A stretch of 64,000 nucleotides of DNA, from positions 62,001 through 126,000 of the forward strand of contig NZ_JAIUGX010000014.1 in assembly GCF_020164785.1 (NCBI RefSeq), read 5' to 3'. Every line of letters starts with the position of its first letter. Position 1 is the first letter of the stretch. Under the pieces are notes generated by a model. It was not told the DNA's origin and did not search any database. It saw nothing but the letters and a program-made list of their open reading frames with translations. Source of the DNA: Mesorhizobium sp. ES1-1 (GTDB taxonomy: Bacteria; Pseudomonadota; Alphaproteobacteria; Rhizobiales; Rhizobiaceae). The position numbers were made by a program, and so were the translations under genes. Of this stretch, positions 63,093 to 64,000 are shown one piece after another.

Positions 63093-63937
63093 GTTTCGAA
63101 CGGAGGCGCGAAGTCGCAGATGCGATCGAGGTCGACGAAGTCGGCATCGAATACGGCATCCACGGCGAATACCGGTTGCGGAGCGCCTATCAGCCCATTT
63201 TCGCGCCGCAAGGTCGGTTTCTGCAACCCGTCGCGGTCGAGGCGCTGATCGAGCCGCACCGTGCCGGGCGGCCGGTAGCACCGCAGGTGTTTTTCGACAG
63301 TGTCGCCGGGCCCGACCGGCTGTTTGTCGAGACCATGTGCCGGGTGTTGCATCTCAGGAACTATCGCAATATCGGCGTCGACGGGCTCGACCTGTTCTTC
63401 AACTACAATCCGCTGATCAACGATCATCGCGGGCGGGCGCTGGCCGAGATCCGGCTGATGACCAGGCATCTCGGCGATCTTGGCCTGAGCCCTGTAATGC
63501 TGGTCTGCGAAATCACCGAGCAGGCGGCCGACGACGCTCTTCTTACCCGTCTGGTACGTGAATTCCGGCGCCACGGCATCCGCATCGCCATCGATGATTT
63601 CGGCACCGGGCACTCGACCGAACAGCGCGTTGGCATGCTCAGCCCAGATATCGTCAAGATCGACGGTACCTGGTTCGGCGATTTCTGCCGCCATGCCGCC
63701 GCCGAGCGGTTCTTCCGTCCGCTGGTTTCCACCTTGCATGACCGGGGCGCCAGGGTTCTGGTCGAGGGTATCGAGAACGCCACCCATCTGCGCGTCGCGC
63801 TAGATGGCGGCGCCGACCTGCTGCAGGGCTATTATCTCGCCCGTCCGGCGCTGGCCGGAACGGTCTTCGAGGAAGAGCCATTGCACACCGACATTCTGCT
63901 TGGCAGGGACGGCAAGGTCATTCCGCTGTTCGGGTAG
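63089..63937 (+). CDS. EAL-domain protein 2 (canonical motifs)
   Basis: A 282-residue paralogue of the preceding gene. It keeps VEALIEPHR (EAL), Asn in FFNYNPLI, CEITEQ, IDDFGTGHST, VKIDGTWF, VEGIENATHL and LLQGYYLARP, so catalysis of c-di-GMP hydrolysis to pGpG is likely. There is no N-terminal sensor domain beyond about 28 residues. Start ATG overlaps the upstream stop, so the pair is coupled and may form a heterodimer of an altered and a canonical EAL domain. The last 63 bases of the window hold nothing recognisable. Confidence 0.9.
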   Translation: MSFERRREVADAIEVDEVGIEYGIHGEYRLRSAYQPIFAPQGRFLQPVAVEALIEPHRAGRPVAPQVFFDSVAGPDRLFVETMCRVLHLRNYRNIGVDGLDLFFNYNPLINDHRGRALAEIRLMTRHLGDLGLSPVMLVCEITEQAADDALLTRLVREFRRHGIRIAIDDFGTGHSTEQRVGMLSPDIVKIDGTWFGDFCRHAAAERFFRPLVSTLHDRGARVLVEGIENATHLRVALDGGADLLQGYYLARPALAGTVFEEEPLHTDILLGRDGKVIPLFG

Positions 63938-64000
63938 TTGCGCCATCGGGCCATCGGCTAGGTCTGCCGGACTTGCATCAGCGGCGCTGATCGTCACGCC

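Overview
The window is a 64 kb piece of a GC-rich alphaproteobacterial chromosome, most likely Mesorhizobium or a close relative in the Hyphomicrobiales. This rests on gene content: a trxB-lsrB pair followed by an AbcR/alpha-r15 small RNA, a UvrB with long extra tails, a BA14K-family protein, paired extensin-family proteins, a DUF2778 (Tlde1-fold) protein, tandem cold-shock genes, and two degraded rhizobial intergenic repeats. It reads as ordinary core and accessory chromosome. I see no prophage, transposase, CRISPR array, rRNA or tRNA.

Layout. 0-10 kb: the 5' end of lgt, an orphan BrnA-like antitoxin, a UbiK/BMFP protein, a YbjN protein and csaA, a GT4 glycosyltransferase, a MarR / OmpR-type regulator / EnvZ-type kinase operon divergent from ilvE, a small glycine-zipper protein, a metallo-beta-lactamase-fold hydrolase, BA14K and two cspA-type genes. 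10-22 kb: a flavodoxin-fold oxidoreductase, a TPR-sulfotransferase that appears to start at AUU, DUF1428 and VOC proteins, higBA, an ABC-F ATPase behind a leader that looks like a translational attenuator, uvrB and a DUF2778 protein. 22-33 kb: an EF-hand secreted protein broken by one in-frame TAG, CapA, DUF3137, DUF2314 and VOC proteins, a lipid kinase, and a three-gene sugar-acid-type catabolic operon (GMC oxidoreductase, enolase-superfamily dehydratase, HIBADH-type dehydrogenase) joined by ATGA overlaps. 33-47 kb: a thioesterase, two HxlR regulators (one divergent from an FMN reductase, one leading an EmrAB-type efflux operon), an EamA permease, a CNNM/CBS protein, LssY-C, ChaC, two extensin-family proteins, DUF3775, a TPR protein and greA. 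47-55 kb: the ADP-heptose and inner-core LPS locus (hldD-waaF-waaC leftward, hldE-gmhA-gmhB rightward) with a LysE exporter between and a WaaE-like glycosyltransferase beyond. 55-64 kb: an Lrp regulator, trxB-lsrB, AbcR, a second strongly structured RNA, an EF-G-like GTPase, aspartate aminotransferase and two tandem EAL proteins.

Most striking signals. (1) The 297-base gap upstream of the ABC-F gene holds a 23-codon leader ORF with a strong ribosome-binding site and four segments that can pair A:B and C:D or, alternatively, B:C. Segment D covers the ribosome-binding region of the ABC-F gene. That is the architecture of erm-type, drug-responsive translational attenuators. (2) Downstream of lsrB lies AbcR, then a roughly 185-nt RNA candidate with an internal bistable helix, a CCUCCC apical loop and a strong terminator; I cannot assign it to a family. 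(3) A single nonsense codon splits an otherwise intact gene. (4) A TPR-sulfotransferase seems to use AUU as its start.

All family names come from motif and sequence recognition by eye. No database search, covariance model or folding program was run, and the start codons flagged below are judgement calls.
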